From the NCBI RefSeq assembly GCF_000296815.2, contig NZ_CAIT01000006.1, forward strand, positions 1,680,777-1,744,776: a stretch of DNA of 64,000 nucleotides. Reading direction: 5' to 3'. The DNA is from Fibrisoma limi BUZ 3 (GTDB lineage Bacteria > Bacteroidota > Bacteroidia > Cytophagales > Spirosomataceae). How positions within the stretch are numbered: the first letter of the stretch is position 1; each line of letters opens with the position of its first letter. The position numbers and the translations under genes are program-made. The notes beneath the pieces are model-generated. The model was not told where the DNA came from and searched no databases. It worked only from the letters and a program-made list of their open reading frames with translations. Shown here in pieces: positions 25,975 through 33,924 of the stretch.

Positions 25975-27453
25975 TTAAACAAGCTGTCGATTCAGGTCGC
26001 CGAGTTTCTCCGTGCAGCGATCCGCCACGGCCATCAGCAGGTGCATGAGCCGGGCCTCGGGCTGCGGATACGGGGCCATGAGTTTCGGTTCGATGTCGCC
26101 GGCCTGGTTGAGCAGGAAGCTGTCGGTGATGCCTTTATCGCCGAAACCCATGAAAGTTTTGGTTTCAATCTGCTTTTCGCGCACCAGTCCGTTGAAATCC
26201 GTTGCGAAGTTGAACGGATCAAATCGCCGGTCATTGTCGGCCATTTCGGCCAGCCACCGCCGGTACAGATCGCCCATGAATTTGGTCAGGGCAACGTAAT
26301 AGGTGCCGGTACCCAGTTGCTGCGGCAGGTTCAGGCTCTTGGCGAACGACTCGCGCAGGTTGGCCGGAATGTAATCGACGTAGAACTTGCTGGCGTAGGA
26401 GAACCGGACCAGCGACAGCAGCACGTTCTGGTAGGTTGCATCCGCGAAATGCACCAGATTCAGGTTTCGGTCGTCGCGTCGGAGCCCGTATTCGTAGTAG
26501 GTTTTACCGGCAAATTCGCCCGCGCTCCGGTTGGCAAAGTCCAGCACGGCTTCGGCCGCGAGCATCTCTACCACGTGGGCGTTGTTGGTCTGTTTGGCTC
26601 CGCCCTCTACGTTCGCATACAGTTTCGCGCCGGGCTTATCGCCGATGTAATACAGCGAATCGAGGTGAATCTGACTCTGGTAGTAGGAGAGCGCGGCCTT
26701 CGTTTTGGAGTTGAAGCGGTTCTGATCGATGGCGCTCTGCGAATTCTCGTCCAGCGCAAAATACGGCATCACCGTCACGGCCCCCTTCCGGGCGTTTCGG
26801 ATCGGTGTTTTCTGGCTGGGGTCCTGCAGGAGTTTTACCAATTGCGGAAAACCCGACGAGCCCGTTCCGCCGAAGATGGAACTGATAATGAAAATCCGGT
26901 CGGTATCGTTGTTGAACGCCCCGACGAAATACCGGTACAGGGGGGCATCTTCCAGCGCGTTGAACACTACGCTGCCAATGTTTGGATTGCCTTTAAAACC
27001 TACCGACAGATCCAGTTTCAGTTCGGCGCTGGTCGGGCGGGCGGAGTTATCGTACAGCGTTTTGAGCAGTTCGCGGTCGATGTCGTCCATCGTGCTGACG
27101 TTCAAAAATGTCTCGAACGTACCCTGGTGCTCGGTCAGTTGCGGCAGGAACGAGTCGCCGATGCGCTCCTGGGCACCGTCGCTCTGCAACGTACCCAGCG
27201 ACTGCATCGGAGCCGCGAAGAACGCCCGCGTGTCCGGCGCTTTACCGTTCGGGTAGGCCGAATTGCGGATGGTTCGGTAGAGTTCTACCCCATCCAGCGC
27301 CCGGGCTGTATCGCCGTTCTGCATATCCATATCGAGCAGAATCGGCACAATAGTCAGGTCGGCGGGGGTTTTGGCACCGGACGCCAGCAGCATCGTCAGC
27401 GAGCGTAGCACCCGGGCACCCGTACCGCCAATTGCGAAGAGGAAAAGTTTCAT
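25975..27453 (-). CDS. Tubulin/FtsZ-like protein
   Basis: 492 residues starting at the ATG 27453 (MKLFLFAIGGTGARV). The N-terminal strand-loop AIGGTGARVLRSL (residues 7-19) and the central IISSIFGGTGSSGFPQLVKLL (GGTGSSG at about 195-201) fit the T1 and T4 (GGGTG[ST]G-type) nucleotide loops of the tubulin/FtsZ superfamily. The following 'RKGAVTVMPYFALDENS' fits the next core strand. It is longer than FtsZ and clearly not the cell-division protein. It resembles divergent tubulin-like families (Pfam 'Tubulin_2' type, FtsZ-like families proposed for membrane remodelling), which often neighbour vWA proteins, as here. GTP binding is likely; polymerisation is inference. Confidence 0.8.
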   Translation of the reverse strand: MKLFLFAIGGTGARVLRSLTMLLASGAKTPADLTIVPILLDMDMQNGDTARALDGVELYRTIRNSAYPNGKAPDTRAFFAAPMQSLGTLQSDGAQERIGDSFLPQLTEHQGTFETFLNVSTMDDIDRELLKTLYDNSARPTSAELKLDLSVGFKGNPNIGSVVFNALEDAPLYRYFVGAFNNDTDRIFIISSIFGGTGSSGFPQLVKLLQDPSQKTPIRNARKGAVTVMPYFALDENSQSAIDQNRFNSKTKAALSYYQSQIHLDSLYYIGDKPGAKLYANVEGGAKQTNNAHVVEMLAAEAVLDFANRSAGEFAGKTYYEYGLRRDDRNLNLVHFADATYQNVLLSLVRFSYASKFYVDYIPANLRESFAKSLNLPQQLGTGTYYVALTKFMGDLYRRWLAEMADNDRRFDPFNFATDFNGLVREKQIETKTFMGFGDKGITDSFLLNQAGDIEPKLMAPYPQPEARLMHLLMAVADRCTEKLGDLNRQLV

Positions 27454-27472
27454 GTTGTAAAAACGGTTGTAC

Positions 27473-27560
27473 GGTTTGTGTTTTACGGTTTTCTGTACTC
27501 CGCTACCTGCGGTGGTATGACCTGAGGTAGCAACTAGAAACTCAAAACCGTAAACCAAAC
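27473..27560. repeat. Self-complementary spacer (TTTACGGTTTT words)
   Basis: Left arm 27473-27492 (GGTTTGTG then TTTTACGGTTTT) pairs with the right arm 27544-27560 (AAAACCGTAAACCAAAC). Inside is a small hairpin GCTACCT (27502-27508) with AGGTAGC (27525-27531). It lies between the three-helix membrane gene and the tubulin-like gene and could affect expression within the cluster. Confidence 0.6.
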
Positions 27561-27573
27561 ACCTTTATTTAAC

Positions 27574-27948
27574 TTAAAATGGCGTATGCCGGGCGTACAC
27601 AGAACCACGCCGGAACAAGGCTGATGCGCCCACAAAGACGATCAGCGCCCACAATAGATTCACCCCCGCAAAGCCGTACATATAACTGTCGGCGCTGGGT
27701 TCGCCGGTGGCATCTTTGGCGTAGCTGATGGCCAGCGAAAAGCCGATGATGAGGGCAATCACCAGCGTGAGAATCCAGTGACTGGTCCGGTGAAAAACGG
27801 CCCGCCAGCGCCCCAGCAACAGGTAAAAAAGGGCGGCCAGCACCAGCATGATGAGTAGGGTAAGTGTACCGACGGAAGTGAACACCGCATTGCGGTACGT
27901 AGGATCGGGGTTTTTGCCAATGAACAGTTCGTAAAGAGCCGTAAACAT
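27574..27948 (-). CDS. Small three-helix membrane protein
   Basis: 124 residues with three hydrophobic helices: VFTSVGTLTLLIMLVLAALFYLLLG, WILTLVIALIIGFSLAISYA and YGFAGVNLLWALIVFVGASALF. The N-terminus (MFTALYELFIGKNPDPTYRN) is short and polar. No enzymatic motif. It lies between the vWA-like lipoprotein gene (75-bp gap) and the tubulin-like gene in the same transcription direction, so it is a candidate inner-membrane anchor or channel of that assembly. Confidence 0.7.
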   Translation of the reverse strand: MFTALYELFIGKNPDPTYRNAVFTSVGTLTLLIMLVLAALFYLLLGRWRAVFHRTSHWILTLVIALIIGFSLAISYAKDATGEPSADSYMYGFAGVNLLWALIVFVGASALFRRGSVYARHTPF

Positions 27949-27971
27949 GAGGGGGTTTCGATTTAAAGACA

Positions 27972-28018
27972 GTTTGTGGTTTGTGGTTCGTAGTTACTGG
28001 GGTAATAACCACGAACCG
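27972..28018. repeat. Self-complementary spacer (GTTTGTGGTT words)
   Basis: Tandem GTTTGTGG/TTTGTGGTTCG words from 27972. GGTTCGTAGTTA (about 27985-27996) pairs with TAACCACGAACC (28007-28018) with one mismatch. It lies between the vWA-like lipoprotein and the three-helix protein genes. The vocabulary is the same as in the larger spacer at 48455-48559. Confidence 0.55.
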
Positions 28019-28023
28019 AATAC

Positions 28024-29310
28024 CTATTGATTAAGCGTGATGGACAATTTCAGGAACGAACCCGCGCCGGTCTCGTAGGCCTCGCGGACGCCGTTCATCA
28101 GGTGTTCGAGCGCGAAAGTCTTGCCCTGCCGATTCTCGGGCGTCCGGTCGTCCATGGTCGACTGGCCGACGTACCAGGTATCATAACGCACCGGAAGCGT
28201 AATAGTTACGGGCGTCTGGGCGTCGAAAAGCTGCGACACCCGGAACGTCAGTACGTGCGACGACTCGCTCAGCATCCGCGATTCGTTGGCTTTCAGTCGT
28301 TCAGTGTCTTTCACATCGTCGCGTTCTTCCACTTTTACGAGCTTCACCCTGGCGTTCCCGGCCGATACCACCAGGTTCTTCGTCAGGAAATCCTCCGTCT
28401 GGGCGTAGGTCGGCAGGCCGCTCAGGTCGACACCGATGGCGAACTCAGCCGGAGCATCGGGCTTCACTTTTTTGAGGTTGTTGATGGCAGGTTTGTCGGC
28501 TTCCCAGTTTTCGCCCTGGCGGTTCAGCGTGAAGAACAGGTCATAGTCCGTTACGGTCTTTCCCGCGCCAAAGTCGAGCCGGTGTTCAGGTTTGGCATTC
28601 AGGCGTTCCTGCAACTGCTGGTTGAATAGCGTCAGTACGCGCTGCTTGCCGATGGCCCAGACGTAGAACGGCCGTTTTTCGCCGTTGAGCGTCTGCTTTT
28701 TATTCTGGTAGTCGTAGTAGGTACCGTTAAACGCCGATTCGAAGGCATAGACCGACGCGCTGATGGTATCCTTGCGGAGCTGGGCAAACTGCTGGTTGAT
28801 CGCATTTTTCAGGACACTCGACGCATCGGTACGGTTGATCTCCGGGTTCTTCCGGATCTCGGCATCCGGAAACGACAGTACGCAGTCGGAAATCAGGAGG
28901 GCCACCTCACCGTTGCGGGCTTTAGCGCCCACCTGCTCAAAAATCCGGTGCAGCTCGGAGCTTTTGCCGGTCGCCAGTGGGGTGGTCGCCAGGCCTTCAT
29001 TGAAGGCATTGACCCCACCCGAATACGGCTTCAGGTCTTTATCGATGGTATAGAGCGCCAGCGGCTGACGTACCGGCTCAATCTGCGCGGCTTTGGTGAC
29101 CAGTTCCGATACGATATCTTTAAATTCGGTGCTGCCGCGCAGGTAGCCGTTCATACTGGCCGATGTTTCCAGGAACACGTTGATCTGGCGGATGGTATCA
29201 GCTTTGGGGGCCGTGGGCGTTTCTTCCTGAGGGGCCAGATTACACCCCGAAAACCACCAGGCCGCTCCAAAAGTCAGCAGCAGTACTAAACTAAATCGGG
29301 TTCGAATCAT
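28024..29310 (-). CDS. vWA-like lipoprotein
   Basis: 428 residues. A lipoprotein signal (WWFSGCN) places it on the outer face of a membrane. The N-terminal domain starts IRQINVFLETSASMNGYL, which corresponds to the first strand and metal-ion site (MIDAS, normally DxSxS) of a von Willebrand A domain, followed by VALLISDCVLSF, the fourth-strand Asp position. The first MIDAS Asp is Glu here (ETSAS), so metal binding may be weakened. The C-terminal ~170 residues are beta-rich. It is the first gene of the cluster (promoter-like TACCTTTG at 29350). vWA proteins usually act as metal-dependent adhesion or scaffolding modules. Confidence 0.75.
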   Translation of the reverse strand: MIRTRFSLVLLLTFGAAWWFSGCNLAPQEETPTAPKADTIRQINVFLETSASMNGYLRGSTEFKDIVSELVTKAAQIEPVRQPLALYTIDKDLKPYSGGVNAFNEGLATTPLATGKSSELHRIFEQVGAKARNGEVALLISDCVLSFPDAEIRKNPEINRTDASSVLKNAINQQFAQLRKDTISASVYAFESAFNGTYYDYQNKKQTLNGEKRPFYVWAIGKQRVLTLFNQQLQERLNAKPEHRLDFGAGKTVTDYDLFFTLNRQGENWEADKPAINNLKKVKPDAPAEFAIGVDLSGLPTYAQTEDFLTKNLVVSAGNARVKLVKVEERDDVKDTERLKANESRMLSESSHVLTFRVSQLFDAQTPVTITLPVRYDTWYVGQSTMDDRTPENRQGKTFALEHLMNGVREAYETGAGSFLKLSITLNQ

Positions 29311-29349
29311 GTATTACAGTTTAAACAGATGCGGAAAACGGATAATCGG

Positions 29350-29357
29350 CAAAGGTA
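29350..29357 (-). promoter_or_regulatory. Candidate -7 element of the actin-like/tubulin-like cluster
   Basis: The minus strand reads TACCTTTG (TAnnTTTG) 40 bp upstream of the first gene of the cluster. The -33 TTTG is not evident at the usual distance. Its position at the head of the cluster makes it the likely main promoter. Confidence 0.5.
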
Positions 29358-29508
29358 CCAAATGGGAACAGACTACCCCACCGACGATTCATAGACGCTT
29401 AATTTTTCTTAAAATTTTACTTACCGTACTCAGTACACACACCATTTCACCACTGCCGTAACGTATAACGAAGAAACGGCGTTTACTTTGCACGTCCTTT
29501 ACTAAATC

Positions 29509-31146
29509 ATGCAGTTTCGTTCGCTAATTCTTTTCTTTTTGCTGTCACTTCCGCTCCTGTTCCACAATTGTGCACAGGTAGCTCAGCCTCCGGGCGGCAA
29601 AAAAGATACCATACCGCCCAAGCTCGTCCGTAGCGTACCGACGAACCGACAGCTCAACTACACGGGCAAAACCGTCGAACTCGAATTTGACGAATACGTC
29701 AATACGGAAAACATTCAGCAGAAGGTCACCATCACCCCTCAGGATAGCAATACGTTCCTTGTTCGGTCGCAGCCGCTGGGTATCCGGCTAACGTTTGACA
29801 AGCCGCTGCAACCGAACACGACCTATACCATTGATTTTGCCGATGCCATCAAGGACATAACCGAACGGAATATCGCCACCAATACGAAGGTAGTATTCAG
29901 CACCGGCCCGACCATCGACTCACTGGGCCTGAGCGGTACGGTGGTCGACGACGAGTCGCGTCGGCCTGTCCTGGGCTTTCTGGTTGGTCTCTTTTCGCCG
30001 ACCGATACGCTGCCCATTCAGCGGAAACGACCGCAGTATTTCGCGCGCACCGACAGCAACGGCAACTACCGGATCGAGAACGTAAAAGCCGGGCAGTACC
30101 GGGTCTATGGCTTCGACGATAAAGACCTGAACCTGGTCAACAACACCCAGGGCGAGCGCGTGGCCTTCCGCGACAGCATCCTGAACCTGAATCGCAACTA
30201 CGAAGGTATTAACCTCGTGGCTTTTCGGAATACGGGCAAACCCCGCATTACCCGACGCGAACGAACCGACGAAACGCTGGGACTGGAACTGAGCAGCGGC
30301 ATTGCCGGCTACCGGCTGCGCTACGGGAAACCTGGCGATACGCTCGTGTCGTTTCTGGAATCGCCAACGATGATCCGGCTATTCCGCCCGGCCGACCGGG
30401 CAGCCGCCGATACCATTCCGCTCACGGTGGTTGCCCAGGATTCGGCTGGAAACCTGACCGAACTACGCGAACGGGTTTACTTCTCGCCGTTGAAAAGCAG
30501 AGCCAAAAACCGCCAGGCGTTCGCGGTACAGATCGTTCCGGCACCGGGCGAACCTATTGACCCCAATCTTGAATTCACACTGACCTTCAACCGGCCGGTG
30601 GGCAAATTCAGTCCGGAGCTTGTCAGCATCTACGCCGATAGTACCAAACCCGTACCTCTGACGAGCGAGAATTTTACCTGGAGCAACAGCTTCGGCCGAC
30701 TGATCATCCGGAAGTCGGTCAATCTGCGCGACAGTTTGTTCCTGCGGCTGGAAAAAGGAGCGTTCATCAGTGTGCAGGGCGACACGGTGGCCCGGGTCAA
30801 AAACGAATATACCCTGGCCGATGAAGAGAGTTTCGGGCTCATTGCCGGACGGATTAACCCCACCACGGTTGCGCAGGTGGGCGACAAGTATATTGTCGAG
30901 TTGCTGGACGAAAAGAACGTAGTAGTACAGTCGGTGTATGGCACTCCTACGTACTCCTTTGCGCGACTAAAACCGGGCCGGTATCGCGTCCGGCTGATTC
31001 TTGATCTGAACGGCAACCGCCGACGCGACCCTGGCAACATCCAGAAGATGCTCCAGCCCGAACCCATCATCTATTACCCCGGTGGCGATGAAGACGGTTT
31101 TATTCTGGTCAAGCAGAATTTTGAACTGACCGATAATGATTTCTGA
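29509..31146 (+). CDS. Lipoprotein with Big/SbsA Ig-like and carboxypeptidase-regulatory-like domains
   Basis: 545 residues. The lipobox LLFHNC is followed by AQVAQPPGGKKDTIPPKLV, a mature start well conserved in a Bacteroidota family. An SbsA/Big_5 Ig-like domain follows (VPTNRQLNYTGKTVELEFDEYVN, ITPQDSNTFLVR, LQPNTTYTIDFADAIKDITERN), then a carboxypeptidase-regulatory-like segment (RTDSNGNYRIENVKAGQYRVYGFDDKDLN) and a second Ig-like part. A structural cell-surface or periplasmic lipoprotein with no catalytic motif. It is divergent from the actin-like/tubulin-like cluster; a TTTACTTTGC stretch about 25 bp upstream may be its -7 region. Confidence 0.85.
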   Translation: MQFRSLILFFLLSLPLLFHNCAQVAQPPGGKKDTIPPKLVRSVPTNRQLNYTGKTVELEFDEYVNTENIQQKVTITPQDSNTFLVRSQPLGIRLTFDKPLQPNTTYTIDFADAIKDITERNIATNTKVVFSTGPTIDSLGLSGTVVDDESRRPVLGFLVGLFSPTDTLPIQRKRPQYFARTDSNGNYRIENVKAGQYRVYGFDDKDLNLVNNTQGERVAFRDSILNLNRNYEGINLVAFRNTGKPRITRRERTDETLGLELSSGIAGYRLRYGKPGDTLVSFLESPTMIRLFRPADRAAADTIPLTVVAQDSAGNLTELRERVYFSPLKSRAKNRQAFAVQIVPAPGEPIDPNLEFTLTFNRPVGKFSPELVSIYADSTKPVPLTSENFTWSNSFGRLIIRKSVNLRDSLFLRLEKGAFISVQGDTVARVKNEYTLADEESFGLIAGRINPTTVAQVGDKYIVELLDEKNVVVQSVYGTPTYSFARLKPGRYRVRLILDLNGNRRRDPGNIQKMLQPEPIIYYPGGDEDGFILVKQNFELTDNDF

Positions 31147-31417
31147 CACTCAATAGATTTCAGCTTTTTTCGTTATGCATTGGGTTTAGCCGGTCACGAT
31201 CATGCAACCATCCCGGCTCAATATGGGTCTGAATCAGTAAACTACTGAAACCAGCAGGCTACCGAAATCCATCCCACCGTTTCGTTACCTTTCACGAAAA
31301 GTCACTATTTCTTATTCCGGTTTGGGCCGGTAAATAAACGGATCTGGTGTATACTTGTACAAAGATTGGTGCTGAAAACCGACGAGCCCGACTTTGTTCG
31401 TTGTATTTTATCTAAAT

Positions 31418-33070
31418 ATGTTTGTTTCTCGCGTCCATAGTGCTATCTATATTCTGCTGCTCACTGTCCTGATGGGCTGTGGTCCGTGGAGTTTGCCGGA
31501 ACGCGAGTTTCCTGTCTGCGATACCCCCTCGGCGGAGATCGATCGCAAAGCAAACCTGCTTACGGTCAATTTCGGGTTGAAGCTGCCCAACGGAGACATT
31601 GATGAGGTACACTGGAACTTTGGCGACGGTCAGCAGAAGATTACGACCCCGCCCGAGCTATCGACTACGCATACCTACAGCAACCCCGGCTCTTATACCG
31701 TAACGGCTATCCTGCGTAATAAATGCGCCGATGAGGTGGAGGTCGTCAAGTCCTTCGAAGTCAGCGACGTAACCCTCCCGCTGGTGTCAACGGGGCCGGC
31801 CACCGATATTCGGATCAGTACGGCTACGCTGCCATTCACCGTGAGCGACAACGGCCGGGGTTCAATTCTCCGTAGTGGTGTGTGCTACTCGACCAGCACC
31901 CGCGAACCGTTCGTCGGCGACCCGCAGTCGGTCTCAATGACCCTGCCTTTCGTGCCGCTTATCGGCCGTCCTTATAGCCTGTCGGCCAGCAACCTCAAGC
32001 CCAATACGTTGTACTACGTACGGGCGTTTGCCGAAAACAGCGCGGGCATCGGGTATGGTGATCCGGTTACGTTCCGGACATGGGCACTGGCCGGCGTAAC
32101 GACCGAAACAGCCATCACGACCAAAAACTCAGCGACGGTCTACATGCGCATCGATTCTGTTGGCAACCCGGCCGCCACGCGCTACGGTATCTGTTATTCT
32201 GCCACCAATACCCTGCCGACGATTGATGACGCGACGCAGCCTCCCACTTTTACGGTTGTAGGGAGTTCAATCATCGTACCGCTGTCTGCTCTCAAACCGG
32301 ATACGCGCTACTACTATCGGGCGTTTGCGGTCAACGAAGCCGGAGTTTCGTACGGGCTGGTTCAGACGCTGACAACCCAGACCGATGTTGAACTGGACCG
32401 GGGGCTGATTGCTTACTACCCCGCCGATAACAACGCGGAAGATAAAAGCCCCAACAAATTGCATGGGTCGCTGCTCAACGGCGCTACGTTCACTACGGAT
32501 CGCAACAACAGGGCTAATGCAGCCTTCAGCTTCGACGGACGTAACGATTATTTTGAAGTTCCCGACAACGCGCTGCTTCGGCCCGGCACCCTGTCCGTCG
32601 GTTTCTGGATCAAGCTTACCAACCGGGTGACGCTGACGCAGCAAAGCCTGTTCACGAAAAGTTATTGGGAAGACGGCGAGGCCGAGCAATACGGAGCGGT
32701 TCTTAACCAAAGTGCTCAGCAGAGACCCATCGACTGCCTGTTCGGGATCAAACAGAACAGCGACTGCAAAAAAGGACGCGGGTGGCAAACCGTGACTGGT
32801 ACGTCGACCAGAGCCCCGACGTCCGACTGGAATCACCTGCTTTTCTGCTACGAAGGCCAAACCCTGAAAATATACCTGAACGGCGAGTTGCTGGCCACCG
32901 AAACCCGACTGCCACTGAGTAATACCATCGACGACTGCCGGGGGGGTACGCTTCGGTTTGCCGCCCAGTCAAGGGCCGACCCTCAGTACCTGGAAGGTTC
33001 AATCGATGACATTCGTCTTTACAATCGGGCGCTGCTCGACTCAGAAATCAAAGCCCTTGCCAAGCCGTAA
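31418..33070 (+). CDS. PKD/fibronectin-like/LamG surface lipoprotein
   Basis: 550 residues from the ATG 31418. The lipobox TVLMGCG is followed by CGPWSLPEREFPVC, closely parallel to the start of the small PKD lipoprotein at 17783. Domains: PKD (IDEVHWNFGDGQQK, THTYSNPGSYTVTAILRNKC), two fibronectin III-like repeats with the Bacteroidota pattern 'SGVCYSTS...LKPNTLYYVRAFAENSAGIGYGDPVTF', and a LamG/concanavalin domain (ALIAYYPADNNAEDKSP-like start, FSFDGRNDYFEVPDN, LYNRALLDSEIKAL at the end). A surface-exposed adhesin or sensor is likely. It is followed after 1 bp by the PGIGNIFVQ paralogue, so the two are tightly coupled. Confidence 0.87.
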   Translation: MFVSRVHSAIYILLLTVLMGCGPWSLPEREFPVCDTPSAEIDRKANLLTVNFGLKLPNGDIDEVHWNFGDGQQKITTPPELSTTHTYSNPGSYTVTAILRNKCADEVEVVKSFEVSDVTLPLVSTGPATDIRISTATLPFTVSDNGRGSILRSGVCYSTSTREPFVGDPQSVSMTLPFVPLIGRPYSLSASNLKPNTLYYVRAFAENSAGIGYGDPVTFRTWALAGVTTETAITTKNSATVYMRIDSVGNPAATRYGICYSATNTLPTIDDATQPPTFTVVGSSIIVPLSALKPDTRYYYRAFAVNEAGVSYGLVQTLTTQTDVELDRGLIAYYPADNNAEDKSPNKLHGSLLNGATFTTDRNNRANAAFSFDGRNDYFEVPDNALLRPGTLSVGFWIKLTNRVTLTQQSLFTKSYWEDGEAEQYGAVLNQSAQQRPIDCLFGIKQNSDCKKGRGWQTVTGTSTRAPTSDWNHLLFCYEGQTLKIYLNGELLATETRLPLSNTIDDCRGGTLRFAAQSRADPQYLEGSIDDIRLYNRALLDSEIKALAKP

Positions 33071-33071
33071 C

Positions 33072-33842
33072 ATGAAGCATATGACGCGATGGACTGGGCT
33101 GCTGCTATTGCTCTGGGTACTACCGATAGGATACGGCCTGGCTCAGTCGAAGGCGTCTGTCTCGAACGTACGCATTAAACGGGACGGCATTCGCTACCAG
33201 ATTATATACGATCTGGACAATGCCACCCGGCTTGACTCCGTGTATCTGTCGGCCGAGAGTTTACAGAAAGGGGTGCTACCGGTACGGAGTACGCAGGGTA
33301 ATGTTGGGTTGGGTCAGACACCGGGACGTAATAAAACCATTGTCTGGGACGTCGCCAGCGATGCCGACATCGAAGGCGACAGCGTTACGGTAACCATCGG
33401 GGTTGTACCTTCCGTGCGGGCGACTTACATCGGGGGCGGCCCTGCCAATGCCCTGATTTCGGCGGCTCTGCCGGGCATCGGCAATATTTTTGTGCAGCCA
33501 CGCCATAAAGTAGGGCTGCGCCCTTTGGTAACGGCTGCGTACGCGGGCCTGCTGATCTACGGTCTGACCCAGCGTGCCGAATCGAACCGGCAGTACGCCC
33601 GTTACAAAGACGAACGGATTTTAAAACTTGAAACCGCGCAACCGTTCTACGACAAGGCCAACGCAGCTAACCGCCGGTATCTGGTGGCGGCCCGGACGGC
33701 GGCTCTGATCTGGGCGGTCGATGTGACGGCTACCCTGTTGCGGGGGCTTCGTAACGATGCTCAGCGCCGTCGGCTGGTGCCCAGCGTATCGTGGCATCCA
33801 ACCGCACAGACACCCCAGATCGGCCTGCGTTATCGCTGGTAA
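33072..33842 (+). CDS. Exported beta-domain protein with DUF5683-like membrane segment (PGIGNIFVQ motif), copy B
   Basis: 256 residues. Signal peptide ending YGLAQ, a beta domain (VSNVRIKRDGIRYQIIYDL...GNVGLGQTPGRNKTIVWDV), then ISAALPGIGNIFVQPRHKVG, one membrane helix (LVTAAYAGLLIYGL), a polar helix (QYARYKDERILKLETAQPFYDKANAANRRYLVAARTA), a second hydrophobic stretch (ALIWAVDVTATLL) and the ending SVSWHP. Paralogue of 18131-19024 with the same order and motifs but a much shorter linker. It starts 1 bp after the PKD/LamG lipoprotein stop. Function unknown; its repeated pairing with a PKD lipoprotein suggests a joint complex. Confidence 0.78.
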   Translation: MKHMTRWTGLLLLLWVLPIGYGLAQSKASVSNVRIKRDGIRYQIIYDLDNATRLDSVYLSAESLQKGVLPVRSTQGNVGLGQTPGRNKTIVWDVASDADIEGDSVTVTIGVVPSVRATYIGGGPANALISAALPGIGNIFVQPRHKVGLRPLVTAAYAGLLIYGLTQRAESNRQYARYKDERILKLETAQPFYDKANAANRRYLVAARTAALIWAVDVTATLLRGLRNDAQRRRLVPSVSWHPTAQTPQIGLRYRW

Positions 33843-33924
33843 GTGCCGGTCGGACAACCCACCCGCGATGAACTTCCGGCCGTTCGTTCGAATAAATCGC
33901 TGTCTCGAACTGTTTTTTGCATCC

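Noticed and set aside
26041-27408. A 455-codon plus-strand frame opposite the tubulin-like gene
   Set aside because: Antisense shadow of a gene with nucleotide-binding loops; no independent evidence.
33757-33924. An earlier start for the papain-like protease
   Set aside because: It would overlap the end of the preceding gene and bury the signal peptide that begins at 33925.
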